Assembly (NCBI RefSeq): GCF_004214895.1
Contig: NZ_CP035952.1
Coordinates: 4,164,501 to 4,228,500 of the forward strand
Source of the DNA: Pseudomonas tructae
Lineage (GTDB): Bacteria; Pseudomonadota; Gammaproteobacteria; Pseudomonadales; Pseudomonadaceae
Direction: 5' to 3'
DNA length: 64,000 nucleotides
Below the pieces are notes generated by a model. That model was not told the origin of the DNA, did no database searches, and saw nothing but the letters and a program-made list of their open reading frames with translations. Numbering within the stretch: the stretch's first letter is position 1; each line of letters begins with the position of its first letter. The position numbers were made by a program, and so were the translations under genes. This document shows positions 1 to 9,353 of the stretch, piece after piece.

Positions 1-309
1 CGGCAGCGGCGCACCGGTAAAAATTCGCGCACAGGTGCCTGGCTGCAATGGCTGGGGCGCATGCCCGGCGAATACACGCTGACTGACCGGTAACGGCTCG
101 CCGGTCCAGTCGGCCAGGCACAAGGCGTAGCCGTCCATGGCACTGTTTGGCCAGGGCGGCAGGTCGAGGCTCGACACCAGCTCCCGGGCCAGCACGCGGC
201 CCTCGGCGGCGGCCAGGGGAACCTGTTCGGTCTCCCTGATGGGCGCGGCCTCAGCCAGCGCCAGCAATCTGCCCAGAGCGTCCTCGACTGGCATCAACGA
301 GGTGGTCAT
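1..309 (-). CDS. moeA: Molybdopterin molybdenumtransferase MoeA, N-terminal part (cut by window start)
   Basis: Reading leftwards from an ATG at 309, the frame is open to the window edge and encodes about 103 residues beginning MTTSLMPVEDALGRLL. It includes the conserved MoeA block PPWPNSAMDGYA and then RIFTGAPLP. MoeA inserts molybdate into adenylylated molybdopterin, the last step of molybdenum cofactor synthesis, in the cytoplasm. The gene begins 7 bp after the moaB stop on the same strand, so the two are almost certainly one operon and act in consecutive steps. The C-terminal three quarters lie outside the window. Confidence 0.9.
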   Translation of the reverse strand, partial: MTTSLMPVEDALGRLLALAEAAPIRETEQVPLAAAEGRVLARELVSSLDLPPWPNSAMDGYALCLADWTGEPLPVSQRVFAGHAPQPLQPGTCARIFTGAPLP

Positions 310-316
310 AGACGCC

Positions 317-856
317 TCAACCACGGCTTTCACAGGCTGCGGCCTGCTTCAGGTGGGTAACGAAGTTGCAGGGCCGGTGACGGGCATCCAGCTGTTCGGC
401 GAGGATGCCATCCCAACCGGTGCGCACCGCATTGGTCGAGCCCGGCAGGCAGCACACCAGGGTGCCATTGGCCAGCCCGGCCAGCGCCCGGGACTGCACG
501 GTGGAGGTGCCGATGTCGGCCAGGGAAATGTGCCGGAACAGCTCGCCGAAACCATCGACCTGCTTGTCCAGCAGGCAAGCCACTGCCTCCGGCGTGCTGT
601 CGCGGCCCGTGAAGCCGGTACCGCCGGTGATCAATACGACTTGCACCTGCTCGTCGGCAATCCAGGTGGCAACCTGGGCGCGAATCTTGTAAAGGTCATC
701 CTTGAGCAGCACCCGCGCAGCCAGGGCATGGCCGGCCTCGCTCAGGCGGTCGACGAAGACTTGACCTGAAGTATCGGTTTGCAGGGTGCGGGTATCGCTG
801 ACCGTCAGTACGGCAATGTTCAGCGGCACGAACGGTACATCTGCCTTGGCTTTCAT
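317..856 (-). CDS. moaB: Molybdenum cofactor biosynthesis protein MoaB (molybdopterin adenylyltransferase)
   Basis: A 179-residue protein with the MoCF-binding fold signatures NIAVLTVSDTR near residues 13-23, an ITGGTGFTGRDSTPEAV stretch in the middle (the GGTG phosphate-binding loop with its catalytic acidic residue), and CLPGSTNAVRTGW near the C-terminus. The length matches the MoaB/MogA family. The enzyme adenylylates molybdopterin before metal insertion by MoeA. It is the first gene of a two-gene minus-strand operon with moeA (7 bp gap). The ATG at 856 is preceded by AGGTCCC, a modest ribosome binding site. Confidence 0.93.
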   Translation of the reverse strand: MKAKADVPFVPLNIAVLTVSDTRTLQTDTSGQVFVDRLSEAGHALAARVLLKDDLYKIRAQVATWIADEQVQVVLITGGTGFTGRDSTPEAVACLLDKQVDGFGELFRHISLADIGTSTVQSRALAGLANGTLVCCLPGSTNAVRTGWDGILAEQLDARHRPCNFVTHLKQAAACESRG

Positions 857-1053
857 GGGACCTTGAATCCATTGATAGGAACGAATGAGCGGTGTTATAT
901 CACAGCCCCGCCAGCCTCGCGCCCGGCGCAGCCCCAGGCATTGTTGCCAGTCAATAATGTGGGATTGCCGCTATGCTGCAATCTGTATGGAACTTGCGCA
1001 GGCGCTCTGCGTCTCAAGAAACATTACGCACCATCCTTTATTGGAGAAACACA

Positions 1054-1275
1054 ATGATTCAACGGACTCTTCCCGCTTTCCTGCTTGCCCTGGGCCTCGG
1101 CACTCTGGCGGGCTGCGCATCGCCGACCGTCATCACCCTGAACGATGGTCGCGAAATCCAGGCGGTCGATACTCCACAGTACGATGAAGACTCGGGCTTC
1201 TACGAATTCGAACAGCTGGACGGCAAACGCACCCGCATCAACAAGGATCAGGTCCGTACCGTCAAGGACCTGTGA
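1054..1275 (+). CDS. YgdI/YgdR-type small lipoprotein
   Basis: A 73-residue protein starting [16 protein letters not shown], with a lipoprotein signal peptide ending in the lipobox LAGC (acylated Cys about residue 19). The mature part, [19 protein letters not shown]...[20 protein letters not shown], is the short SH3-like fold of the YgdI/YgdR (DUF903) family of envelope lipoproteins, whose role is unknown. The start is chosen at 1054 because a strong site, TTGGAG, lies 6 bp upstream and because this start gives the intact signal peptide. It is a single gene followed closely by tRNA-Pro. Confidence 0.88.
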   Translation: MIQRTLPAFLLALGLGTLAGCASPTVITLNDGREIQAVDTPQYDEDSGFYEFEQLDGKRTRINKDQVRTVKDL

Positions 1276-1340
1276 CCTGAGCGACAAGCCACTTTCGAGG
1301 GGCTTGCCGATAAGGGGATTTTGAGTAATATTTTCTCCAT

Positions 1341-1417
1341 CGGAGTGTAGCGCAGCCAGGTAGCGCGTCTCGTTCGGGACGAGAAGGCCGCAGGTTCGAA
1401 TCCTGTCTCTCCGACCA
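1341..1417 (+). tRNA. tRNA-Pro (anticodon CGG)
   Basis: A 77-nt cloverleaf. The anticodon stem is TCTCG/CGAGA around the loop TTCGGGA, giving anticodon CGG, and the T loop is TTCGAAT with stem GCAGG/CCTGT. The acceptor stem CGGAGTG/CTCTCCG is followed by an encoded 3' CCA. The C1-G72 pair is typical of bacterial proline tRNAs. Position 6 of the acceptor stem reads as a U-U mismatch. A terminator follows 12 nt later. Confidence 0.95.
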
Positions 1418-1429
1418 GCTTGCTCATCG

Positions 1430-1457
1430 AAAAAGCCCGCCCCGCGCGGGCTTTTTC
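1430..1457 (+). terminator. Rho-independent terminator of tRNA-Pro
   Basis: The inverted repeat AAAAAGCCCGC / GCGGGCTTTTT has a 4-nt loop (CCGC) and a T run. It lies directly after the tRNA. Confidence 0.9.
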
Positions 1458-1548
1458 GTGCCTGGCAGATGAGTTGCAATGGCCAGCATTGCGCGGCGGC
1501 GGCGCTGCCAGCAGAATGCGCGCCTTTCGAACATTGAGGTTGATTCAC

Positions 1549-1923
1549 ATGCGTAAGACTCTTGTCGCCCTGACCCTGGGCCTGCTGTGCGCACAAGGCG
1601 CCATGGCCGGTGATGGCCAGACCGCAGTAGGCGGTGGCCTGGGTGGAGTACTGGGTAACGTGGTCGGGCAACAGCTTGGCGGTAGCACCGGTGCAGCCAT
1701 TGGTGCCGGCGTCGGCGGCGCGGCGGGCAGCGCCATGGGCGCGAAGAAAGGCAACAAGACCAAGGCGGCCATTGGTGGCGGCCTGGGCTCGGCCGGTGGC
1801 TCGCTGGTTGGCGGCAAGCTGGGCGGCAGCACCGGGTCGGCAATCGGGGCCGGCCTGGGCGGCGCGGCTGGCGGCGCACTGGGCAACAACCTGGCGGACA
1901 GCCATCGCAAGAAGCGTCACTGA
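1549..1923 (+). CDS. Glycine-zipper domain envelope protein
   Basis: A 124-residue protein with a Sec signal peptide (MRKTLVALTLGLLC...AMA, cleavage about residue 20) and a mature region built almost wholly from Gly-x-x-x-Gly repeats such as GGGLGGVLGNVVG, GGSTGAAIGAG and GGAAGSAMGAKKG, ending in a basic tail SHRKKRH. Glycine zippers pack helices in the outer membrane or periplasm. Two related blocks of about 35 residues suggest internal duplication. The start at 1549 is preceded by TTGAGGTTGATTC. It is a single gene whose terminator is shared with mqo, which converges from the right. The exact role is unknown. Confidence 0.85.
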   Translation: MRKTLVALTLGLLCAQGAMAGDGQTAVGGGLGGVLGNVVGQQLGGSTGAAIGAGVGGAAGSAMGAKKGNKTKAAIGGGLGSAGGSLVGGKLGGSTGSAIGAGLGGAAGGALGNNLADSHRKKRH

Positions 1924-1935
1924 TCCGCAAACCAC

Positions 1936-1973
1936 AAAAACAAACAACCCCCTATTCAGGGGGTTGTTTGTTT
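1936..1973. terminator. Bidirectional terminator between the glycine-zipper gene and mqo
   Basis: A long near-perfect inverted repeat, AAACAAACAACCCCC / GGGGGTTGTTTGTTT, around the loop TATTCA. It has A-rich and T-rich flanks, so it can stop transcription from either side of this convergent pair. Confidence 0.93.
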
Positions 1974-1989
1974 CCAGCACAGCAACAGC

Positions 1990-3588
1990 TTACAGCGCAG
2001 GCTCAGCCTGTACTGCAGGGGCCGCTTCCGGCAGTACCGGAACGTACAGCAAGTTCAGACGCGAGCTGCTCCACTCACGGGTCTTGTTGGTCAGCTCAAG
2101 GTTGTTGTTGAGCTTCTGGCCATAGGTCGGAACGATTTCCTTCAGCTTGGCCTGCCATTCAGGGGTCTTGATGCGATCCTTGAAGGTCTTTTCCAGCACG
2201 GTCAGCATGATCGGCGCAGCGGTCGATGCACCTGGGGATGCGCCCAGCAGCGCAGCGATGGTGCCGTCCTGGGCCGCAACGACTTCGGTGCCGAACTGCA
2301 GAATGCCACCGTGCTCAGGATCCTTCTTGATCACCTGTACACGTTGACCGGCTTGCAGCAGTTTCCAGTCTTCGTTCTTGGCGTTCGGGAAGTATTCGCG
2401 CAGAGCAGTCATGCGGTCATCGAAACTCAGCATCAACTGGCCCATCAGGTAGGTGCTCAGGTCGATGTTGTCGATGCCGGCGTGAGTCATCGGCATGATG
2501 TTGTGGGTAGTCAGCGCAGCGAACATGTCCAGCAGCGAGCCGTTCTTCAGGAACTTGGTCGAGAAGGTGGCAAACGGACCGAACAGCAGCACTTCCTTGC
2601 CATCGATCACGCGGGTATCCAGGTGCGGAACCGACATCGGCGGCGCACCCACCGAGGCCTTGCCGTACAGCTTGGCCTTGTGGCGGGCAACGATGTCCTG
2701 GTTGTCGGTCATCAGGAACTGGCCGCCCACCGGGAAGCCGGCGTAGCCGTCTGCTTCAGGGATGCCCGACTTCTGCAGCAGCTTCAGGGCGCCACCACCG
2801 GCACCGATGAAGACGAACTTGGCCTTGATGCTGCTCTCGACACCCTTGTTGGCCAGGTCGGCAACGACCACGGTCCAGGTGTTGTCAGCGTTGCGCACAA
2901 TGTCACGGACTTCGTGCTGGACGTGCAGCTTGACGTTGTCATGCTTGGTCAGCGAGGCGAACAACTGGCGGGTGATCTCGCCGAAGTTTACGTCGGTACC
3001 AATCGGCATGCGGGTGGCAGCGATCTTCTGGTCGGCGGCACGGCCTTCCATCACGATCGGTACCCACTTCTGGATCTGCGCGTGGTCTTCGGAGTACTCC
3101 ATGCCACGGAACAGCGAGCTGTGCTGCAGGGCTTCATGACGCTTCTTGAGGAACTCGACGTTCTTGTCGCCCCAAACGAAGCTCATGTGCGGCACGTTGT
3201 TGATGAACGACTTGGGGTTGCTCAGCACGTTCTGCTCGACCTGGTAGGCCCAGAACTGCTTGGAGATCTCGAACTGCTCGTTGACACCCACCGCCTTGCT
3301 GATGTCGATCTTGCCGTCGGCACCTTCGCTGGTGTAGTTCAGCTCACAGAACGCGGAGTGACCGGTACCGGCGTTGTTCCAGGCGTTGGAGCTTTCTTCG
3401 GCGACCTTGTCCAGGCGCTCGTAGATATCGATCGACCAACCGGGTTCCAGCTCGTTGAGGTAGGTACCCAGGCTTGCACTCATGATACCGCCGCCGATCA
3501 GCAGCACGTCTACGGTTTTCTCGGGCTCACTGGGCTTGGAGCAACCGATGACACTCAGGCACAGGAGCGTCAGCAGGATTTTTTTCAT
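1990..3588 (-). CDS. mqo: Malate:quinone oxidoreductase
   Basis: A 532-residue FAD enzyme oxidising malate to oxaloacetate and passing electrons to quinone at the inner membrane (TCA cycle). The FAD-binding motif [13 protein letters not shown] is at about residues 29-41, followed by the family block [21 protein letters not shown]. Later blocks [14 protein letters not shown] and PTYGQKL are also characteristic of Mqo. The length is typical. The N-terminus [24 protein letters not shown] is unusual because it reads as a lipoprotein signal with lipobox VIGC before the FAD fold. The start ATG at 3588 is the only one that gives this leader. Pseudomonads often carry several mqo paralogues, and which one this is cannot be told from the window. 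Confidence 0.95.
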   Translation of the reverse strand: MKKILLTLLCLSVIGCSKPSEPEKTVDVLLIGGGIMSASLGTYLNELEPGWSIDIYERLDKVAEESSNAWNNAGTGHSAFCELNYTSEGADGKIDISKAVGVNEQFEISKQFWAYQVEQNVLSNPKSFINNVPHMSFVWGDKNVEFLKKRHEALQHSSLFRGMEYSEDHAQIQKWVPIVMEGRAADQKIAATRMPIGTDVNFGEITRQLFASLTKHDNVKLHVQHEVRDIVRNADNTWTVVVADLANKGVESSIKAKFVFIGAGGGALKLLQKSGIPEADGYAGFPVGGQFLMTDNQDIVARHKAKLYGKASVGAPPMSVPHLDTRVIDGKEVLLFGPFATFSTKFLKNGSLLDMFAALTTHNIMPMTHAGIDNIDLSTYLMGQLMLSFDDRMTALREYFPNAKNEDWKLLQAGQRVQVIKKDPEHGGILQFGTEVVAAQDGTIAALLGASPGASTAAPIMLTVLEKTFKDRIKTPEWQAKLKEIVPTYGQKLNNNLELTNKTREWSSSRLNLLYVPVLPEAAPAVQAEPAL

Positions 3589-3960
3589 AGTTCAATCCAA
3601 TTGAAGTGAAGTAATTGGCAATGACCGCAGGTCCCGTAGTGCACGCCCGGATTCTTGTTGTTGCTCGCGCAGTCCATGGCTTAGCGTAGCTGGTGCTCAG
3701 GCAATTGGCCGGATGCACAGGCAATGGATGGCGGCTGGGGTTGTTCGATGGATCGGGAACGGTCGTCACGCCAGACTCGGGGCAATGCCGCCGGCGTCAG
3801 GGTGGCTCGCCTTAAAGCATGAAACGGGCCAACTATTACAAGACCAACGGCTAATAGCTAGGACGAGTCGTCGCACCCTAACTTTAACGGTTTAGCTGGC
3901 GGTAATCCGCCACATTGCCAGGGGCTTTCGGCAGAATGTGGCGGATTTCCCCCTCTTTAC
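3589..3960. promoter_or_regulatory. Intergenic region upstream of mqo (372 bp)
   Basis: No convincing gene is present: the only open frames are short and lack a ribosome binding site. The left part must hold the mqo promoter (minus strand). The right end holds the inverted repeat listed separately. A short GACGA-G-TCGTC palindrome lies near 3862. Nothing else is recognisable. Confidence 0.5.
3904..3947 (-). terminator. Hairpin downstream of the MCP gene
   Basis: Perfect 13-bp arms AATCCGCCACATT / AATGTGGCGGATT with an 18-nt spacer, placed 14 bp after the stop of the chemoreceptor gene. It lacks a strong T tract in that direction, so it may be a weak terminator or an mRNA 3'-end stabiliser. 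Confidence 0.6.
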
Positions 3961-5577
3961 TCAGGCACTCAACCGCGCAGTGACTTCACCGAGCTGCCCG
4001 GACAACCCGTGCAAGCGTTGCCCAGCCTGTTCGGTCTGTTGCACGGCCTGCTGGTTGGTGGTGGCAATACGGGTGATTTCCACCAGGTTGCGCGAGATGT
4101 CCTCGGCGACGCTGGTCTGCTCTTCAGCCGCCGTGGCGATCTGCCGGTTCATGTCGCGGATCGCCTCCACCGCCACGGTGATACGCTGCAGCATCTGCCC
4201 GGCCTGCTGCACCTGCTCGGCACCCTCCTCGCTACGCTGCTGTCCGCTCTCAATGGCCTTGACCGCTTCCACGGCACCAGACTGCACGGCGCTGATAATC
4301 TGGTTGATCTCGGCAATCGACGCCGCCGTGCGCTGGGCCAGGCTACGCACCTCATCGGCGACCACGGCGAAGCCGCGTCCGGCCTCACCAGCCCTTGCTG
4401 CCTCGATCGCGGCATTGAGCGCCAGCAGGTTGGTTTGCTCGGCAATGCCGCGAATCACCTCGAGCACCTTGCCGATGCGGGCGCTGTCGGCTTCCAGATG
4501 GCGAATCACCTTGGCGGTGCCAGCGATTTCCTGGTTGACCACGGCGATGGTATTGATCGTCGCCTGCATCACCTGCTCACCGGCCTGGGCGCTATGGTCG
4601 GCCTGGTCGGCGGCACGGGCCGCGTCGGCGGCATGGCGGGCGACTTCCTGGGCGGTCGCGGACATTTCGTGCATGGCCGTCGCAACCTGATCAGTACGCT
4701 GGAACTGATCGCCGGTGCCGCGCGCCATGTTGCTGGCGATACCGCGCAACTCGCCACTTGCGCCGTCCAGCTCCGCGGCGTTGCGCTGCAGGCGGCTGAA
4801 GGTGTCGGCGAGAAAATCGCGCAGGGTGTTGGCCGCCACTGCCAGCCGTCCCAGCTCATCCTGACGGTCGCTGGCGACCCGCGCCTCGAAGCGACCCTGG
4901 CTCAACTGGGCGACATAGTCGATCAGGCCACGGATCGGCTCGATCAGGCTGCGGTTGACCAGCCATAGGCTGAACAGCCCGACCAGCGCGGCTGAGCCGA
5001 ACATCACCAGCAAGCCCAGCCACACCGTGCGCTCGGCAGACTGGCTGATGGTCTCGGCACGGGCCTGGGCATCGTTGCGCAACTGACTGACCAGATCACT
5101 CATCTGCTCACTGGCCGCACGGTCCACGCCTTTGACCGCCTGATCGCCCGCTACCGGGTCGCCACCGGCCGCCAGAAACGCCAGGCGGCCACGTGCATAC
5201 GCTTCACCCAACTGCCGATGGCTGGCTTTGAGCTGCTCGGCACGCGCCTTGAGCGATGGTTCGCTGACCTCGATCAGCTGCTCAAGAATGCCCTGTACCT
5301 GCTGTTCACGGGCCAGGAATTGCTGCCAGTACTTGTCCAGTTCAGCCGGCTGCTTGCCACGCAGCAGCACGTTCTTCCACTCCTGCACCTGGACCTTGAA
5401 CTGCAGGTTGGCTTCATCGATCAACTGCGACGCCTGTAGCGGCCCGTCAATCAACTGGCCGTAGCCGCGCACACTGGACGACAGCAACTGGAAGCACACC
5501 AGGGCAATCAAAAGGATCGCCAGCAGGCTGCCGCCGAGCAAGGCAAGAATTTGCACTCTGAGGGATTTACGCAACAT
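3961..5577 (-). CDS. Methyl-accepting chemotaxis protein
   Basis: A 538-residue membrane chemoreceptor. Residues about 10-32 are TM1, and a helical periplasmic sensor of about 150 residues follows (no PAS or Cache motif seen, so probably a four-helix bundle). TM2 ([20 protein letters not shown]) is near residues 184-206, with a HAMP domain after it ([16 protein letters not shown] DExG motif). The cytoplasmic hairpin tip, [20 protein letters not shown], is near residue 400 and is the CheA/CheW contact region. The start is MLRKSLRV at 5577; a longer in-frame opening to 5634 would add a non-hydrophobic leader and is less likely. It is a single gene and the ligand is not predictable. Confidence 0.92.
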   Translation of the reverse strand: MLRKSLRVQILALLGGSLLAILLIALVCFQLLSSSVRGYGQLIDGPLQASQLIDEANLQFKVQVQEWKNVLLRGKQPAELDKYWQQFLAREQQVQGILEQLIEVSEPSLKARAEQLKASHRQLGEAYARGRLAFLAAGGDPVAGDQAVKGVDRAASEQMSDLVSQLRNDAQARAETISQSAERTVWLGLLVMFGSAALVGLFSLWLVNRSLIEPIRGLIDYVAQLSQGRFEARVASDRQDELGRLAVAANTLRDFLADTFSRLQRNAAELDGASGELRGIASNMARGTGDQFQRTDQVATAMHEMSATAQEVARHAADAARAADQADHSAQAGEQVMQATINTIAVVNQEIAGTAKVIRHLEADSARIGKVLEVIRGIAEQTNLLALNAAIEAARAGEAGRGFAVVADEVRSLAQRTAASIAEINQIISAVQSGAVEAVKAIESGQQRSEEGAEQVQQAGQMLQRITVAVEAIRDMNRQIATAAEEQTSVAEDISRNLVEITRIATTNQQAVQQTEQAGQRLHGLSGQLGEVTARLSA

Positions 5578-5675
5578 CGAAAGAGTCCCGGAACAAGGAA
5601 TGAGGGAGCGACGCAAGCAGCGCCGACCAGGCAAAGACGTCCCTGTCCTCGTTCACTGGCCACTGATAGCAGGCC

Positions 5676-5707
5676 AAAAAAAAGCTGCCATCGATCGATA
5701 GCAGCCA
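5676..5707 (-). terminator. Terminator of the ABC exporter gene
   Basis: On the minus strand, the stem GCTGCTATC / GATGGCAGC with a short loop is followed by eight T residues. It lies about 80 bp after the ABC gene stop. Confidence 0.85.
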
Positions 5708-5785
5708 GGTTCGAGCATTACGCAACAGCTGTAACAGATAGTCTCAAGTGATTGCTACAGAAATGTGACAGCCTGCGCCGAACTG

Positions 5786-7570
5786 TCACAAATCCGTCAC
5801 GGTATTGAACTGCAACGCCGCCAAACGGGCGTACAACGGACTCTCGACAATCAACTGCCGATGAGTACCGATGGCCACCAGACGGCCCTGATCAATCACC
5901 GCAATGCGGTCGGCGTGCTGCACCGTGGCCAGCCGGTGGGCGATCACCAGGGTGGTGCGCCCGCTCATCAAGGTTGGCAGGGCCTGCTGGATCAGGTGCT
6001 CGCTCTGGGCATCGAGGGCGCTGGTGGCTTCGTCGAGCAACAGGATAGGTGCATCCACCAGCAACGCCCGGGCAATCGCCAGGCGTTGGCGCTGCCCGCC
6101 CGAGAGACCCAGGCCAGCATCACCCAGATGGGTCTGGTACCCCTTGGGCAACTGCAGTATGAACTCATGGGCATGGGCGCTGCGGGCCGCCGCCTCGACC
6201 TGCTCGACCGTGGCATCGGCACGCCCGTAACGGATATTGTCTTCCACCGTGCCGAAAAACAGCGCCGGGCTCTGCGCCACCAGGGCAAAGTGACGGCGCA
6301 GGTCCTGGGGATCAAGACGGCTGATGTCCTGGCCGTCGAGCAGGATCCGCCCATGCTGCGGGTCGTAAAAACGCAGCAGCAGGTCGAACAGCGTCGACTT
6401 ACCCGCCCCCGATGGCCCGACCAGGGCCAGGGTTTCGCCTGGCTCGACAACAAGGCTCAAGCCATCGATGGCAGGTGGCGTCGGCCGTGACGGGTAGGCA
6501 AAACCCACGGACTGCAACTCGACCCGGCCGCTGACCCGCGGCGCTGAACGCTGCAGGTCTTGAGTCGGGGCGACAATTTCGCTGGTTGCTGCCAGCAGTT
6601 CGCCAATCCGCTCGGCGGCCCCCGCCGCCCGCTGCAACTCACCGATAACTTCACTGAGGGTGCCGAAGGCGCTACCGACGATCAGGCTGTAAAACACAAA
6701 GGCTGCCAGTTCGCCACCGGAGATGCGCCCGGCAATCACATCCATGCCGCCAACCCAGAGCATCACACCCACCGCGCCAAGCACCAGCACGATCACCAGG
6801 GTGATCAGCCAGGCTCGCTGGAGGATGCGCTTGCGGGCCACCTCGAAGGCCGCCTCGACCGTAGTGCCGAACCGCAACTGGTCGCTGGCCTGGTGATTGT
6901 AGGCTTGCACGGTCTTGATCTGCCCGAGGGTTTCAGCCACATAGCTGCCGACATCGGCAACCCGGTCCTGACTTTGCCGCGACAGGCTGCGCACGCGCCG
7001 ACCGAAGATCAGGATCGGCGCCAGCACCAGCGGCAAGGCCAGCACCACAATACTGGTGAGCTTGGGGTTGGTGACAAACAGCAGGACGATCCCGCCCAAC
7101 ACCATCAAGGCATTGCGCAGGAACAGCGACAACGACGAGCCGATCACCGATTGCAGCAAGGTGGTATCGGCGGTCAGCCGCGACTGGATTTCCGAGCTGC
7201 GATTGCTCTCGAAAAAGCCCGGGTGCAAGTAGACCAGGTGATCGAACACCTGCTGGCGAATGTCGGCAACGCAACGCTCACCGATCCATGACACCAGGTA
7301 GAAGCGGCTGAAGGTGCCGATGGCCAAAGCCAGCACCAACAGCAGGAACAAGCCGATGGACTGGTTGAGCAAGTGCGGCGACTGGGTCATGAAGCCCTGG
7401 TCGACCAGCAGGCGGATGCCCTGGCCCATGGACAGGGTGATTGCCGCGGTGATGACCAGTGCCAGCAGCGCCAGCAGCGCCTGTTTACGGTAGGGATAAA
7501 TAAAGCGCCAGCCCAGACGCAGGGCCTGGCGCTGACGCAGAGAAAACCGGTTGAGCATGGAATACGCCAT
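5786..7570 (-). CDS. ABC exporter, fused permease and ATPase (MsbA/LmrA type)
   Basis: A 594-residue half-transporter. The first 330 residues contain about six membrane helices (for example ALLALLALVITAAITLS and LFLLLVLALAIGTFSRF). The ATPase has Walker A GPSGAGKST near residue 385, the signature LSGGQRQRLAIARAL near 490, Walker B ILLLDEATSALD near 512 and the H-loop VIAHRLATV. It should work as a homodimer exporting a lipid or hydrophobic compound; the substrate cannot be told. The single gene has its own terminator. The upstream region shared with the divergent small gene carries a perfect 7-bp palindrome that may be an operator. The start MAYSML at 7570 is preferred, with MLNRFS at 7558 as an alternative. 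Confidence 0.93.
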   Translation of the reverse strand: MAYSMLNRFSLRQRQALRLGWRFIYPYRKQALLALLALVITAAITLSMGQGIRLLVDQGFMTQSPHLLNQSIGLFLLLVLALAIGTFSRFYLVSWIGERCVADIRQQVFDHLVYLHPGFFESNRSSEIQSRLTADTTLLQSVIGSSLSLFLRNALMVLGGIVLLFVTNPKLTSIVVLALPLVLAPILIFGRRVRSLSRQSQDRVADVGSYVAETLGQIKTVQAYNHQASDQLRFGTTVEAAFEVARKRILQRAWLITLVIVLVLGAVGVMLWVGGMDVIAGRISGGELAAFVFYSLIVGSAFGTLSEVIGELQRAAGAAERIGELLAATSEIVAPTQDLQRSAPRVSGRVELQSVGFAYPSRPTPPAIDGLSLVVEPGETLALVGPSGAGKSTLFDLLLRFYDPQHGRILLDGQDISRLDPQDLRRHFALVAQSPALFFGTVEDNIRYGRADATVEQVEAAARSAHAHEFILQLPKGYQTHLGDAGLGLSGGQRQRLAIARALLVDAPILLLDEATSALDAQSEHLIQQALPTLMSGRTTLVIAHRLATVQHADRIAVIDQGRLVAIGTHRQLIVESPLYARLAALQFNTVTDL

Positions 7571-7687
7571 TTGTCCGCTGTTTGCAGCAGCCTACACCGG
7601 ACCGCAGGACCTGTGCCAAGGAACTCCGGGAACGGATCGGGCGTCAGAATAAAAATCTGTATATGTAAGACCCAGCCTAGAGCGAGG

Positions 7688-7704
7688 TAGACCGTTTCGG
7701 TCTA
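7688..7704. promoter_or_regulatory. Palindromic operator candidate between divergent genes
   Basis: TAGACCG-TTT-CGGTCTA is a perfect 7-bp inverted repeat with a 3-bp centre. It lies in the 265-bp region between the ABC exporter (minus) and the small protein gene (plus). Its size and symmetry resemble TetR-family operators; no regulator gene is adjacent. Confidence 0.5.
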
Positions 7705-7835
7705 AAGTACTACTGGAGCTTTACTCGGCTTTCTGGTGGACTGCAAAGGTCGCACAGTGATAATCAAAAGAGCTGTCACAGGCCGGTCACGAGGCGATTC
7801 TAGTCTGAGCTTGCAACCTGATGAGGAGACAGGAA

Positions 7836-8015
7836 ATGAGCTTGCAACACGGCAATAGCCAACCCCAGCCAAAAACCGCACCGAACCCGCAGACCCCCGT
7901 CGGCGGCTCAATCATCGACCCGGATGGTAAAGAGATCGTCATCACCGAAGAGATGGTCCAACGCGCCTGCAAGCAGTTGGATGAAAGCCGCAAAGAGCCC
8001 GCCAAGAAAGCCTGA
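7836..8015 (+). CDS. Small conserved Pseudomonas protein (PA1571-like)
   Basis: A 59-residue protein with an excellent site, GAGGAGACAGGAA, immediately before the ATG at 7836. The first half is Pro/Gln/Asn-rich and probably disordered. The second half reads SIIDPDGKEIVITEEMVQRACKQL, a short beta-hairpin and helix. I recognise it as a small hypothetical protein conserved in Pseudomonas next to pdxB (PA1571 type, from memory). No signal peptide and no catalytic motif are visible. It is a single gene with a terminator downstream. Function unknown. Confidence 0.8.
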   Translation: MSLQHGNSQPQPKTAPNPQTPVGGSIIDPDGKEIVITEEMVQRACKQLDESRKEPAKKA

Positions 8016-8032
8016 CCCCGCCGAAGTTTCTG

Positions 8033-8057
8033 ACCCGGCGCCAGCACCGGGTTTTTA
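8033..8057. terminator. Terminator between the small gene and pdxB
   Basis: The stem ACCCGG / CCGGGT has an 8-nt loop and is followed by TTTTT on the plus strand. It lies between two convergent genes. Confidence 0.8.
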
Positions 8058-8068
8058 CTGCCCGCGAT

Positions 8069-9211
8069 TTACACCAGCACGCCACCCAAGGCGCGGACCA
8101 TCTGCGCCAATTGCGGCGCGTCACCGTGCAGGCGCACGGCCAGGCCTTCGATTTCGCGGCGCGGCGGGTAGTGCTTGCGCAGGCTGTCGAAGGCGGCCTT
8201 CTGCTGCGCCGGGTCGCGGCTCAAGCTACGGCGAAAATCGGCATCGTCTCGGCGCGGGTCATACACTGCGCGGCACAGGGTAGCCAGGGCCCAGGCCGGA
8301 TCAGTCTCGGCTTGCAAGGCAATTTCGGCCAGCCACGGCTGTGGCAACAGGTCTGCCAGTTGCACCTGCTCAGGCTCGCCACGCCAGGCACAGAACGCCT
8401 GATAGATCTGCGCCGTACCGCGCTGCTTGCCGTCCAGGCTGTAGCCGGCGATATGCGGGGTGGCGATCACGCAGAGGTCGGCCAGGGCCAGGTCGACCTG
8501 GGGTTCGCCTTCCCAGACGTCGAGCACCGCCTGGATATCATCGCGCTCATGCAGCAGCTGGCGCAGGGCCTGGTTGTCGACCACAGGGCCACGACTGGCA
8601 TTGATCAACCAGGCACCGAGGCGCAGGCGCGCCAGTTGCGCCTGGCCAAGCAAGTGCCAGGTTGGCAATTCGCCACTGTGGGTCAGCGGCGTGTGCAGGC
8701 TGATCACATCGCACTGCTCGATGATCTGCTCCAGGCTCACATAATCACCGCCTTCGCGCGCCTGACGCGGCGGATCACAGACCAGCACCTGCCAGCCCAG
8801 GCCACGCAGCACCTCGGCCAGACGCCCACCGACCTCACCCGCACCCACCACCCCATAGGTGCGCGCCGGCAAGCTGACGCCGTCGAGCTCGGCCAGGGTC
8901 AGCAGGCTGCCGAGCACATAGTCGACCACCCCACGGGCATTGCAGCCTGGTGCGCTGGACCAGTGAATCCCCACTTGCGCGAAGTAATCCAGGGCCAGAT
9001 GGTCGGTGCCGATGGTGCAGGTGCCGACAAATTTCACCTTGCTGCCTTCGAGCAGGGCCTGATCGACCCTGGTCACCGAACGCACCAGCAACACGTCGGC
9101 GTCCTTCACACAGGCCGCATCGATAGCGCGCCCTGGATAGCGGCGAATCTCGCCGAGGCCGGCAAAAAAAGCATCGAGCAGCGGGATATTCTCGTCAGCA
9201 ACAATCAGCAT
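8069..9211 (-). CDS. pdxB: Erythronate-4-phosphate dehydrogenase
   Basis: A 380-residue D-2-hydroxyacid dehydrogenase. The N-terminus [20 protein letters not shown] is typical of PdxB. The NAD-binding motif [19 protein letters not shown] is near residue 120, the catalytic-region block VLDVWEGEP is present, and the catalytic His lies in [12 protein letters not shown]. It oxidises 4-phosphoerythronate in the DXP-independent branch of pyridoxal phosphate synthesis. The C-terminal 90 residues form the PdxB dimerisation domain that separates it from other hydroxyacid dehydrogenases. The length matches the family. It is a single gene, transcribed away from the MATE pump gene. Confidence 0.96.
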   Translation of the reverse strand: MLIVADENIPLLDAFFAGLGEIRRYPGRAIDAACVKDADVLLVRSVTRVDQALLEGSKVKFVGTCTIGTDHLALDYFAQVGIHWSSAPGCNARGVVDYVLGSLLTLAELDGVSLPARTYGVVGAGEVGGRLAEVLRGLGWQVLVCDPPRQAREGGDYVSLEQIIEQCDVISLHTPLTHSGELPTWHLLGQAQLARLRLGAWLINASRGPVVDNQALRQLLHERDDIQAVLDVWEGEPQVDLALADLCVIATPHIAGYSLDGKQRGTAQIYQAFCAWRGEPEQVQLADLLPQPWLAEIALQAETDPAWALATLCRAVYDPRRDDADFRRSLSRDPAQQKAAFDSLRKHYPPRREIEGLAVRLHGDAPQLAQMVRALGGVLV

Positions 9212-9353
9212 GGCGCTCTCCTATCAGGGAGCGCAGTGTAGGCCGATAAGGCCTGAGTGTTCCACAAGCAGGCGAGGTTCCTGACCGTTGCGTCAAGGCG
9301 TAGACTAGCCGGCTTTGCCCATCTTTACTGTGGACGCCTGCCTTGTGACACCC

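Noticed and set aside
1024..1980. 318-codon minus-strand frame across the YgdR-like gene, the tRNA and the glycine-zipper gene
   Set aside because: It runs antisense through a tRNA and two well-supported genes and a terminator; this is not compatible with a real gene.
3713..3895. Short open frame in the mqo upstream region
   Set aside because: No ribosome binding site, no motif, odd composition; more likely promoter DNA.
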